Of a stretch of DNA of 64,000 nt, positions 55,653 to 64,000 are shown one piece after another; the first letter of the stretch is position 1, and every line of letters starts with the position of its first letter. The notes under the pieces are model-generated. The model searched no databases. It was not told where the DNA came from and was given only the letters and a program-made list of their open reading frames with translations. This DNA is from Enterococcus crotali. Lineage in GTDB: Bacteria > Bacillota > Bacilli > Lactobacillales > Enterococcaceae. The position numbers were made by a program, and so were the translations under genes. The stretch spans positions 141,458 to 205,457 of the forward strand of contig NZ_AYPQ01000006.1 of the NCBI RefSeq assembly GCF_000633635.1, in the 5' to 3' direction.

Positions 55653-57736
55653 TTAACGGTCATGTCCATGGATGATGCGAGAATAGATCGCTGATGTTAG
55701 AAAATAATAGGCTAGATAGATCAGAATCAGCATTCCACAAGATAAATAGGCTAGCCAATAGCCAGAACTTGAGATTAGTCTGCTAAAGACATAGATCGCA
55801 AATGTTGCATGTAAAACCCCAATAATCATTGGTGGGAAAAAGATGATGCTATTTTGCTGATAAATAAGCTGGGTGATTTTCTTTTTAGGAACCCCAATTT
55901 TTTTTAATAAATCATAGTTTTCTTTTTCTCTTTCAGCTTCTGAAAATTGCTGCAACATTAAAATACTTCCTGTAATAATCAAAGCTAAGACTCCTAAAAA
56001 CATAGCTACATAAATGAATAGCCCCATGACTCTTCTTTCATATCTTAAGTCTGAAAAGCGACTTGCATAGTTTAATTGCCAAGCTTCCTGTTCATCTTCT
56101 TCAGAAAATTCTGTTGACTGCTCTTTTTTTGGTTGTAGACTGGTTCTAGATGTATAACCTTCTAAATGATCGTCAACCCACTTATATTTAGTATAAACTG
56201 GTGTAATCCAGTTAGGTTTCACTTCTTCTGACAATTTATTTGCCAAAGCATCCTCATCTTTAGCATTAACATTAAAAGCGGTCAGTGTATAGATGATACC
56301 TGAATTTATCTCATTAAACTGTTGATCAGACACAACAAGCGTAGGAAAACTATAGCGCAATAAATCTTGTCCAAGATAATCCTGGCGTATTTCAGAAACA
56401 TGAAGTTTTACGTCTTCTGTTAAAACAAACTCAGAACCATAACGAATGAACCCACCTAAAATATTTTTAATACTGTCTAAAATGACAACATCCTGATCAT
56501 TATTTAATCTAATATTTTTCAAATAAGGATTTATTTTTTGATATTCCTGATAATTTGAAAGAGATAATAAGTTTATCGGACTTATCGTATTTTGCTTATC
56601 ATCCTGTCCAATTTTAAGATGAAATCGGCTACCCGTCAACTTATAATTTAATTTGACAGGTGAATCGATTTTTGTATCCGGTTCCTGCTCGATTCTTTGC
56701 GTCAACTTTTCATAATCATCTTCAGCCACAATAAAATCCGTCGGTGTCGTAATATTTACCGAATTCATCCCAATCGTATAAAAGGACGCAGCTCCACCGA
56801 TCATGCCCAAGGCAATCGCAATAAAAATAGTCACAGATGACAGCGTGGTACTACTTCTTTTAATATGACGTATGGTATTGCCCGATGCTAACATGTTCAA
56901 ATTTCGATAATAGTTGTATTTATTTTTTCCAAATAAATAGACAACTAAATACATAGTATATTTAAAAAACAAGTATGTGCCTAACATACATATGAACATT
57001 ATTACTACCGGCAAAAGTAAAAAACTAGCATAGCCCATTCCAGTTTTCACTAAAGATGTCCCAAAATGGATAATGTTATACGATAAAAAATAGCCCGTAC
57101 CGATCAATCCAACACCAAGAACGCCTAAAAATATCTTTAAAACAGATATTTTATTTGGATCACCTGCTCTTTTTTTATTAACGCCAAGCATATTTGACAC
57201 TTGGTAGCGGTAGATCAACCAAATACTTCGAAGTGACACGGCCAAAAGCATAAAAACAAAGGTAACACTCGTTTGAATCATCGAAGGAAATGAAATAGAA
57301 AACAAACTTTCTACTTGTAAAAACATTGCTTTCGCCAAAATCATCGAGAATAATTTTGAAAAAATAATCCCCAAAATGATTCCAGTAACTAAAGAGATTG
57401 CGCCTAAGATCAATGTCTCTACAAAAAATAAAAAAGCTATTTGTTCTTTCCGCATTCCAATTAAATGATACAAACCAATTTCTTTACCACGTTTTAATAA
57501 GAAGAAATGATTTGCGGCAAACATAAAGCTACTATCATGATAATGATCAAAATACCGCCTAAATTCATTGCCCCGTCGATATGAATCTCTTGGCCAACTC
57601 GTTTTGTTATATTTCTATTATATGTAATCGCACTAAAACAATAATAAACAACAACAGCAAATGTCATACTAACAAAATAAACCAAGTAATTGAGAAATTG
57701 CCCTTTAAAATTTTTCCAAGATAAATTAAAAATCAT
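55653..57736 (-). pseudogene. BceB-like ABC transporter permease, one frame break
   Basis: Two frames (from 57736, and 57524-55653) read as a 694-residue FtsX-type permease with ten membrane spans and a large extracellular domain between spans 7 and 8 (about residues 320-540). This is the layout of bacitracin/antimicrobial-peptide resistance permeases such as BceB. The frame is lost at 57527-57529; one extra A on the + strand joins IIIMIVAF to MFAANHFF. It partners the ATPase encoded upstream. As no other damage is seen, a deletion in the sequence is likely. Confidence 0.85.
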
Positions 57737-58493
57737 TCGCACGACCACCTCCGCCAATCGTTGCCTGCATATCGATCACCCGATTGAAAAACTCTTTTCT
57801 AGATCCTTGACGAACAACTTCTGAAAAAATCACCCCATCTTTTATAAACAAAATTCGATTACAATAACTAGCTGTATAAGGGTCATGAGTGACCATCATA
57901 ATCGTAGCATCGTCTTGTAAATTCATATTTGTCATGTACTGCAGTAATTCTGCAGCTGCTTTTGAGTCTAGCGATCCTGTCGGCTCATCTGCAAAAATAA
58001 TTTTAGGCATCGTAATCAGCGCACGTGCCGCAGCTACTCGTTGTTTTTGTCCTACAGAAATAGCAGTAGGATATTCAGTCAATAGCTGATCGATTCCTAA
58101 AGTATCTGTAACATGAGTCAAGCGTTGTTCCATTTCAGTCAAAGACATTCGATCTAAAGCTAATGGCAGTAGAATATTATCTTTGACATTCAAGGTATCC
58201 ATCAAATTAAAATTCTGAAAAATAAACCCTAACTTTTTACGGCGAAAATCACTGATTTGATTATCACGCATTTTCAATATATCTTGTCCGTCGATTCGAA
58301 CAGTGCCAGTTGTTGGCAATGAAATCGTTGAGATGGTATTCAGTAAAGTAGACTTTCCTGCTCCACTAGGGCCCATGATCCCAACAAATTCACCCTGCTC
58401 AACTGAAAAAGAAATATTGTTTAAAACCTGAACTTTATTATTTCGATAACCATATGATTTACTTAAATGATTCACTTCTAAAATTTTTGTCAT
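57726..58493 (-). CDS. BceA-like ABC transporter ATP-binding protein
   Basis: A 255-residue ATPase. Walker A is GPSGAGKST (about 40-48), the Q-loop is FIFQNFNLMDTL, Walker B is IIFADEPTGSLDS and the H-loop is MMVTHDP. The signature reads ISVGQKQR rather than the usual LSGGQ, with Val for the first Gly. With the permease it forms a peptide-antibiotic detoxification or sensing transporter. It lies directly upstream of the dlt operon, another cationic-peptide defence. No two-component system is in view. The end overlaps the start region of the permease. Confidence 0.9.
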   Translation of the reverse strand: MTKILEVNHLSKSYGYRNNKVQVLNNISFSVEQGEFVGIMGPSGAGKSTLLNTISTISLPTTGTVRIDGQDILKMRDNQISDFRRKKLGFIFQNFNLMDTLNVKDNILLPLALDRMSLTEMEQRLTHVTDTLGIDQLLTEYPTAISVGQKQRVAAARALITMPKIIFADEPTGSLDSKAAAELLQYMTNMNLQDDATIMMVTHDPYTASYCNRILFIKDGVIFSEVVRQGSRKEFFNRVIDMQATIGGGGRANDF

Positions 58494-58682
58494 AGTTTTC
58501 GCTCCACTTTATTCATTGTCCTTATTCTACCAATATATTATGAAACTGAACATCGTTTCCTCTTACAATTAAGTAATAATAAAAAAAAATTTATTAATCC
58601 CTTATTTTTTTAACAAGAATGTTGTGACAGTTTCCACAAACCTTTTAGGGAGTTGTTTTCACTATTTTTTCATTTCTCATAA

Positions 58683-58740
58683 ACACTACATGTAGTTGTT
58701 CAAACAGAATAAAAATTAAATTTCACACTATATATAGTTG
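58683..58740 (+). promoter_or_regulatory. Two NrdR boxes upstream of nrdD
   Basis: ACACTACATGTAGTTG (58683-58698) and ACACTATATATAGTTG (58725-58740) both match the NrdR consensus ACACWATATATWGTGT closely. They are 42 bp apart, start to start, an even number of helix turns, so that NrdR could bind both on one face. Confidence 0.82.
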
Positions 58741-58783
58741 AAAGATTTACTGAATTGTTTTATGATTAGGAAGGAATAAATCA

Positions 58784-60994
58784 ATGAGGAGATGGGTAGT
58801 AATGATGGAGATTAAACACGCAAATAATGAAGCAGGTTCTGTCACTTCGGCTTTGCATACTATGAAAATCGTTAAAAGAGATGGACGCTTGGTTGATTTT
58901 GATGATCGAAAAATTTATGATGCTTTGATCAAAGCTGAACAAAAAATTCGTGGTTCTTTAGACCCACTTGCCCATGAGCGTATTCAAGAAATCGTTGAAA
59001 GGATCGATCAAGAAATATCAGATCGATTCGCCGAGAATGTAAAAATTTATGAGATTCAAAATATCGTCGAACACATTTTATTGGCAAAAAATGAATACGA
59101 GTTAGCAGAAGAATATATCAACTATCGCACTCGTCGTGATTTTGAGCGTAGTAAAGCTACTGATATCAATTTTACGATCAGCAAATTAATCAATAAAGAC
59201 CAATCTGTCGTCAATGAAAATGCGAATAAAGACAGTGATGTTTTCAACACCCAAAGAGATTTGACAGCGGGAATCGTTGGTAAATCGATCGGTCTTAAAT
59301 TGTTGCCTCCTCATGTTGCAAATGCACATCAAAAAGGTGATATCCATTATCATGACTTAGACTATCATCCATATACACCTATGACTAACTGCTGCCTGAT
59401 TGATTTTAAGGGAATGTTGAATAATGGATTCAAAATCGGTAATGCGGAAGTTGAAGCACCAAAATCAATTCAAACGGCAACTGCTCAAATTTCACAAATC
59501 ATAGCTAATGTAGCCTCAAGTCAATACGGCGGCTGTTCAGCAGATCGTGTAGATGAGTTATTAGCTCCGTTTTCTGAATTAAATTATCAAAAGCATTTAA
59601 ATGATGCCAGAGAATGGATCGAAGGAACAGATCGCCAAGAAGCATATGCTAAAAGCAAAACGAAAAAAGATATTTATGATGCGATGCAAAGCTTAGAATA
59701 TGAAATCAATACCTTATTCACATCAAACGGCCAAACCCCTTTCACTTCTCTAGGATTTGGCTTAGGACTAAATTGGTTCGAACGTGAAATTCAAAAAGCC
59801 ATCTTACAAATTCGTATCAACGGTTTAGGTAGCGAGCACAGAACAGCTATCTTTCCTAAATTGATTTTCACTTTGAAACGCGGTGTAAATTTAAATGAGA
59901 CTGATCCCAATTACGATGTCAAACAATTGGCATTAGAGTGTGCAACTAAACGAATGTATCCTGATGTTTTAAATTATGATAAATTAGTTGATTTAACTGG
60001 CAGCTTCAAAGTACCAATGGGATGTCGTTCTTTCTTACAGGGATGGAAAGATGAACACGGAGAAGAAATCAATGTAGGTCGAATGAATTTGGGTGTTGTG
60101 ACTTTAAATCTTCCTAGAATCGCTATGGAAGCTCATGGTAATATGGATAAATTCTGGGCACTATTGGCTGAGCGCCTTGATACAATGAAAGATGCTTTAG
60201 TTTATCGAGTTGAACGCTGTAAAGAAGCAACACCAGCGAATGCACCAATTCTCTATATGTATGGCGCTTTTGGGAAACGTTTGTCTAGAAAAGAATCAGT
60301 CAACGAACTATTCAAAAATAAACGTGCGACTGTTTCTCTAGGATATATCGGTTTATATGAAGTAGCTTCTGCCTTTTATGGCGGTGATTGGGAAACTAAT
60401 CCTGAGGCCAAAGACTTCACCCTTGAGATTTTAAAAGATTTAAAAGCACATGCTGACGATTGGGGCAATGAATATGGTTACCACTTTAGCGTCTATTCAA
60501 CCCCAAGTGAAAGTTTAACAGATCGTTTCTGTCGTTTGGATACTGAAAAGTTTGGCGTGGTCGAAAATATCACCGACAAAGAATATTATACAAACAGCTT
60601 CCACTACGATGTCCGTAAAAATCCAACGCCATTTGAAAAATTAGATTTTGAAAAAGACTATCCTCAATATTGCTCAGGCGGTTTTATCCATTACTGTGAG
60701 TACCCAGTCTTACAACAAAATCCCAAAGCTTTAGAATCCGTTTGGGACTATGCATATGATCGGATTGGTTATTTAGGAACAAACACACCGATCGATCATT
60801 GTTACGAATGTGGTTTTGAAGGAGATTTCAACCCAACACAACGTGGCTTTGAATGCCCGCAATGCGGCAATCACGATCCGAAATCATGTGATGTAGTAAA
60901 ACGAACATGCGGCTATTTAGGGAATCCTCAAGCCAGACCAATGGTTCACGGACGCCATAAAGAAATCTCATCACGAGTGAAACATATGAAATAA
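58784..60994 (+). CDS. nrdD: Anaerobic ribonucleoside-triphosphate reductase
   Basis: A 736-residue class III reductase that makes dNTPs without oxygen. The N-terminal ATP-cone (about 25-115, KRDGRLVDFDDRKI) is followed by the catalytic barrel, a zinc site of two CxxC pairs (CYECG and CPQCG) and the glycyl-radical loop RTCGYLGNPQARP near the C-terminus. GGAAGGA supports the ATG at 58784; an alternative start at 58802 also has AGGAG upstream. It is followed by its activase gene. Confidence 0.95.
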   Translation: MRRWVVMMEIKHANNEAGSVTSALHTMKIVKRDGRLVDFDDRKIYDALIKAEQKIRGSLDPLAHERIQEIVERIDQEISDRFAENVKIYEIQNIVEHILLAKNEYELAEEYINYRTRRDFERSKATDINFTISKLINKDQSVVNENANKDSDVFNTQRDLTAGIVGKSIGLKLLPPHVANAHQKGDIHYHDLDYHPYTPMTNCCLIDFKGMLNNGFKIGNAEVEAPKSIQTATAQISQIIANVASSQYGGCSADRVDELLAPFSELNYQKHLNDAREWIEGTDRQEAYAKSKTKKDIYDAMQSLEYEINTLFTSNGQTPFTSLGFGLGLNWFEREIQKAILQIRINGLGSEHRTAIFPKLIFTLKRGVNLNETDPNYDVKQLALECATKRMYPDVLNYDKLVDLTGSFKVPMGCRSFLQGWKDEHGEEINVGRMNLGVVTLNLPRIAMEAHGNMDKFWALLAERLDTMKDALVYRVERCKEATPANAPILYMYGAFGKRLSRKESVNELFKNKRATVSLGYIGLYEVASAFYGGDWETNPEAKDFTLEILKDLKAHADDWGNEYGYHFSVYSTPSESLTDRFCRLDTEKFGVVENITDKEYYTNSFHYDVRKNPTPFEKLDFEKDYPQYCSGGFIHYCEYPVLQQNPKALESVWDYAYDRIGYLGTNTPIDHCYECGFEGDFNPTQRGFECPQCGNHDPKSCDVVKRTCGYLGNPQARPMVHGRHKEISSRVKHMK

Positions 60995-61041
60995 AAAGTA
61001 AAACAAACGGATTAGATACAACCAGAATCAATCAATTCCCA

Positions 61042-61083
61042 AAACACGATGTCTCCTGCAGCTTTTTGCAGGCATCGTGTTTA
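61042..61083 (+). terminator. Intercistronic hairpin between nrdD and nrdG
   Basis: AAACACGATG (61042-61051) pairs with CATCGTGTTT (61073-61082), with CCTGCA/TGCAGG inside. It is directly before the nrdG Shine-Dalgarno and could reduce nrdG transcription or stabilise nrdD mRNA. Confidence 0.65.
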
Positions 61084-61101
61084 TTTGAAAGGATGACTAA
61101 A

Positions 61102-61704
61102 ATGAGAAATCCTAAACCACAAGAATGGTTAGCAGAAGAACTTAGTCAAAATTATATTGGTGACTACAAAGCCTTTAACTTTGTAGATGGGGAAGGCGTA
61201 CGAAATAGTCTATATGTCAGCGGTTGTTTATTTGCCTGTGAAGGCTGCTTTAATCAAGCTGTCCAAAATTTCCGCTACGGTAAACCCTTTACAAAAGAAT
61301 TGGAAGATAAAATCATTGAAGATTTATCACACGATTATGTCCAGGGCTTGACCTTATTAGGTGGAGAACCCTTTTTGAATACAGCTGTTTGTTTGACCGT
61401 TGTCGATCGAGTTCATAAAGAATTTGGAACTAAAAAAGATATTTGGTCCTGGTCCGGCTATACATTTGAAGAATTATTGCTAGAATCCGAGGACAAACTT
61501 GAACTATTGAACAAAATCGATATCTTAGTTGATGGTCGGTTTGAATTATCAAAGAGAAACTTGAACCTCCAATTCAGAGGCAGCAGCAATCAGCGGATTC
61601 TTGATGTCAAGAAATCTCTAGATTGTGGACAAGCTGTCATTTGGGATAAATGTCATGATGCTGAACAAGCATACGAACAAATAAAAAAAGGAAATATGAT
61701 TTAA
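61102..61704 (+). CDS. nrdG: Anaerobic ribonucleotide reductase activating protein
   Basis: A 200-residue radical-SAM activase that installs the glycyl radical in NrdD. The cluster motif is CLFACEGC (CxxxCxxC), and LLGGEPFLN and WSWSGYTFEELL are family segments. The ATG at 61102 is preferred, with AAAGGA eight bases upstream; starts at 61066 and 61093 give non-conserved leaders. It ends before a strong terminator. Confidence 0.94.
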   Translation: MRNPKPQEWLAEELSQNYIGDYKAFNFVDGEGVRNSLYVSGCLFACEGCFNQAVQNFRYGKPFTKELEDKIIEDLSHDYVQGLTLLGGEPFLNTAVCLTVVDRVHKEFGTKKDIWSWSGYTFEELLLESEDKLELLNKIDILVDGRFELSKRNLNLQFRGSSNQRILDVKKSLDCGQAVIWDKCHDAEQAYEQIKKGNMI

Positions 61705-61734
61705 TTTTTATTATCATAAAAAATCATATGTTAC

Positions 61735-61790
61735 ACTGACTGATGCAGCCACAGAGAACCTCTTGCGGCTGCACCAGTCAGTTTTTCTTT
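61735..61790 (+). terminator. Terminator of nrdDG
   Basis: ACTGACTG (61735-61742) and TGCAGCC (61744-61750) pair with GGCTGCA (61767-61773) and CAGTCAGT (61775-61782), followed by a run of T. Confidence 0.88.
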
Positions 61791-61899
61791 ATAGTCATTA
61801 TCAAATCATTCGCTCATCTTTTATGAGTATATTACAATAGAAAATAGAAGGCATCATCACTAAATATAATCACCCAAGAACTTAGGAGGATAAACGATT

Positions 61900-62688
61900 A
61901 TGAATACAAATCAACGATTAAATGCTAAAAAAGCCATCATCACCGGAGCCGCTTCTGGTATAGGTTATGCGACAGCCAAACTGTTTATCCAAGAAGGATA
62001 TAGTGTCGGTTTGATTGACGCCGACAAAAGTCGATTAGAGATTATTTCTAAAGAATTCAAGCAGGAAGGATATGATTGCTACTACAGAAATGTGGATGTA
62101 ACAGATGAACGCCATTTAAAAAAGGCCATCGATGAATTAACCGACAGTCTTCAAGGGTTAGATATCTTTTTCAGCAATGCTGGAATCAATGGCACGTGGG
62201 CACCGATCGAGTCCTTAACAATTGAGGAATGGGATACTACAATAAATACGAATCTACGCAGTACGTTTTTATGTACAAAATTTGCAGTTCCTCATATGAA
62301 AGAGCACGGCGGTTCAATCATTATAACAAGCTCTATTAATGGTACTAGAATTTTTAATAATTTTGGAGCCTCTGCCTACAGTGCTTCAAAAGCTGGACAG
62401 GTAGCTTTTACAAAAATGGCCGCCTTAGAACTTGCTCGATATAATATCCGTGTCAATGCCATCTGTCCTGGAGCTATCGATACAGCAATCAATGAAAAAA
62501 CAACTTATTCAGATGAATTAAAAGAAGTCGAAATCAAGGTAGAATTTCCAGAAGGTGAGCGACCGTTGAAAAATGAAACAGGAACCAGTGACCAAGTTGC
62601 ACAATCCGTTTTATTTTTAGCGACGGATGCATCTGCGAATATTTCTGGAACAGAACTTTATGTGGATGGCGCAGAATCATTACTTTAA
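61900..62688 (+). CDS. Short-chain dehydrogenase/reductase family protein
   Basis: A 262-residue classical SDR. The coenzyme site is TGAASGIGYATA (about 16-27), NAG is at about 91-93, the catalytic Ser is in ITSSING and Tyr/Lys in YSASK. The C-terminal SGTELYVDGAESLL is usual. It is a cytosolic NAD(P)-dependent oxidoreductase of unknown substrate, possibly a sugar alcohol or diketone. TAGGAGG is well placed before the ATG. Confidence 0.9.
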   Translation: MNTNQRLNAKKAIITGAASGIGYATAKLFIQEGYSVGLIDADKSRLEIISKEFKQEGYDCYYRNVDVTDERHLKKAIDELTDSLQGLDIFFSNAGINGTWAPIESLTIEEWDTTINTNLRSTFLCTKFAVPHMKEHGGSIIITSSINGTRIFNNFGASAYSASKAGQVAFTKMAALELARYNIRVNAICPGAIDTAINEKTTYSDELKEVEIKVEFPEGERPLKNETGTSDQVAQSVLFLATDASANISGTELYVDGAESLL

Positions 62689-62735
62689 ACGATGTTATCA
62701 AAAAATGGCAGTATCCTTGTAAGATACAGATAAAC

Positions 62736-62794
62736 GGTTGAGTCAGAAATAGCCTCTAAACATTTCAAGGCGTTAGGGGCTTTCTGCTCCAACC
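62736..62794. terminator. Hairpin terminator related to the dispersed repeat
   Basis: GGTTG with CAGAAA and CTAA arms pairs with TTAG, TTCTG and CAACC. The left flank CAGATAAACGGTTGAGTCAG is related to GAATAAACGGTGGGAGCAG in the other copies. It ends the SDR and photolyase transcripts. Confidence 0.75.
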
Positions 62795-62826
62795 TCATTG
62801 TTTTTCCAATTGATTTTTCGTTTTGC

Positions 62827-64000
62827 TTAAGAAGAACTTTCCTTGAAAAAAGCTAAGATCTCTGAACGGATTTTTTGATGATTGACGATAGGATCAGGAT
62901 AAGCTTTTCCGCTAGACACAACAATGTCTTTTTGAAGGTCCGCTGGCATTTTACTTGGCTCATGAATATATTCAGTTGGTACATCTTTTAATTCAAGAAT
63001 AAATTGACGAATAAACTCTCCCTGTGGATCAAATTTTTCACCTTGTACTGTAGGGTTAAATATCCGAAAATAAGGAACCGCATCTGTTCCTGTTGAAGCC
63101 GCCCATTGCCAACCACCAATGTTACTTGCTGCATCATAATCGATTAATTTTTGTTGAAAATAGTCTTCTCCCTTCCGCCAATCGATCATTAAATCTTTGA
63201 TCAAAAAAGAAGCGACAATCATACGTACCCGATTATGCATCCAGCCAGTTTGATTAAGTTGTCTCATTCCAGCATCGACAATTGGAAAACCTGTTTGACC
63301 TTGCTTCCAACGCTCAAATGCTTCTTGGTTGGAGCCCCATTGCAACTGTCTATATTGCTCCTTTATTTCTTGCGTTTTTTGGTTAGGGTTTTCAAAATAG
63401 ATCATATTATAAAAATCCCGCCAACATAATTCAGAAATAAACGTCTGACGACTATCAGAATCTGGTTCCGCGTTTAGAGCATACCAAACTTTTCGAACCG
63501 ATATCTCCCCTGTTCTTAAATATCTCGATAACTTACTTGTTTGATCTAAAAAAGGATAGTCTCGTCCTTTTTGATAATCATGTAAGTGATTTTTAATAAA
63601 CTCTTTCAAAATATTTTCTGCAGCAGCTTCCCCACACTCAAAATCAAATGGTAAATTTATCTTTTCAATGATCTGTTTAAACTCATTTTGACCTTTGTTA
63701 AATAAGGGATGCTGAGCTTGCCAAATGATCTATTTATCTTTATGGTTCTTTCATAAAAAGGTTTTGGTAGCGTTCGCCATTTTCTAAAGTAAGGGGTAAA
63801 TACTTTGTAACTTTCGCCTGTCGGCTTTTTGATTTCCTCGACGCCATGTAAATGACTATCTTGGTATGAATGTACCTGAATTTCATTATTCTGAAAAAAG
63901 GTCACCATTTTTTGATCTCGTTGTCTGCCAAAGCCACGTTCATCTTTATTAAAATAAATCGCATGCCACTCTGGATATACCTGTTTTAGTTCAGTAAAAC
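62827..64000 (-). pseudogene. Deoxyribodipyrimidine photolyase, partial at window end, one frame break
   Basis: The C-terminal FAD domain (63609-62827) holds KGRDYPFLDQTSKLSRYLR, GWMHNRVRM, and the core NIGGWQWAASTGTDAVPYFR. Upstream the same frame continues to about 63720; the N-terminal antenna domain is in another frame (from about 63740 to the window edge; YPEWHAIYFNKDERG). One base missing near 63725-63745 explains the shift. The enzyme repairs UV-induced pyrimidine dimers using light, with FAD as the catalyst. The start lies beyond the window. Real decay is possible but, given the other single-base breaks, error is more likely. Confidence 0.85.

Overview
The window is AT-rich Firmicutes DNA with Gram-positive gene content: a dltXABCD operon, sortase-anchored LPxTG proteins, PTS sugar import, GW-type wall-binding repeats, anaerobic nrdDG and serine dehydratase sdaAB/sdaAA. 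From protein similarity and gene order as I remember them, it is an Enterococcus chromosome close to E. faecalis but not identical. No search was run.

Layout. 1-5.2 kb: the end of a GW-repeat wall protein, a GNAT acetyltransferase, an Ntdp-type nucleotide phosphatase, a cas-less CRISPR array with a leader, then mutY-recX. 5.3-12.3 kb: an rRNA methyltransferase, then a PTS operon (IIB-IIC-IIA-GH1 glycosidase) divergent from a frame-broken PRD regulator. The glycosidase has Gln where the GH1 acid/base Glu is expected. 12.3-25.1 kb: rplK-rplA-rplJ-rplL and rpmG-secE-nusG, separated by sdaAB/sdaAA, a large LPxTG adhesin with its Mga-like regulator, a LacI/ribokinase relic and a DUF915 lipoprotein. 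25.2-34.6 kb: cbpB, murB, a frame-broken oxidoreductase, an AT-rich stretch of unknown genes with odd start codons, a ClC channel, exonuclease III, a DEDDh exonuclease, an SGNH hydrolase and a frame-broken acyltransferase. 34.7-45.5 kb: ahpC-ahpF under PerR-like boxes, a racemase, a second DUF915 hydrolase, an HhH glycosylase, an O-methyltransferase, a PadR/DUF1048 pair, lplA, an MBL hydrolase, DUF975 and an M42 peptidase. 45.5-58.5 kb: an array of six structured repeats of about 122 bp, a 1451-residue LPxTG adhesin, the dlt operon and a BceAB-like ABC transporter, forming a cell-envelope block. 58.5-64 kb: nrdD-nrdG behind two NrdR boxes, an SDR dehydrogenase and a partial, frame-broken photolyase.

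Two themes cut across the window. First, six genes need exactly one missing base restored per break (seven breaks in all), including the essential nusG; this points to deletion errors in the sequence rather than real decay. Second, palindromic intergenic repeats are common. They include dispersed elements of about 170 bp and the six-unit array, whose paired arms change together between unit types.

The strongest leads are the Gln-bearing GH1 enzyme in its PTS operon, the covarying repeat array, the orphan I-C-like CRISPR array, and two adjacent genes with a good ribosome-binding site followed by ATT instead of ATG.
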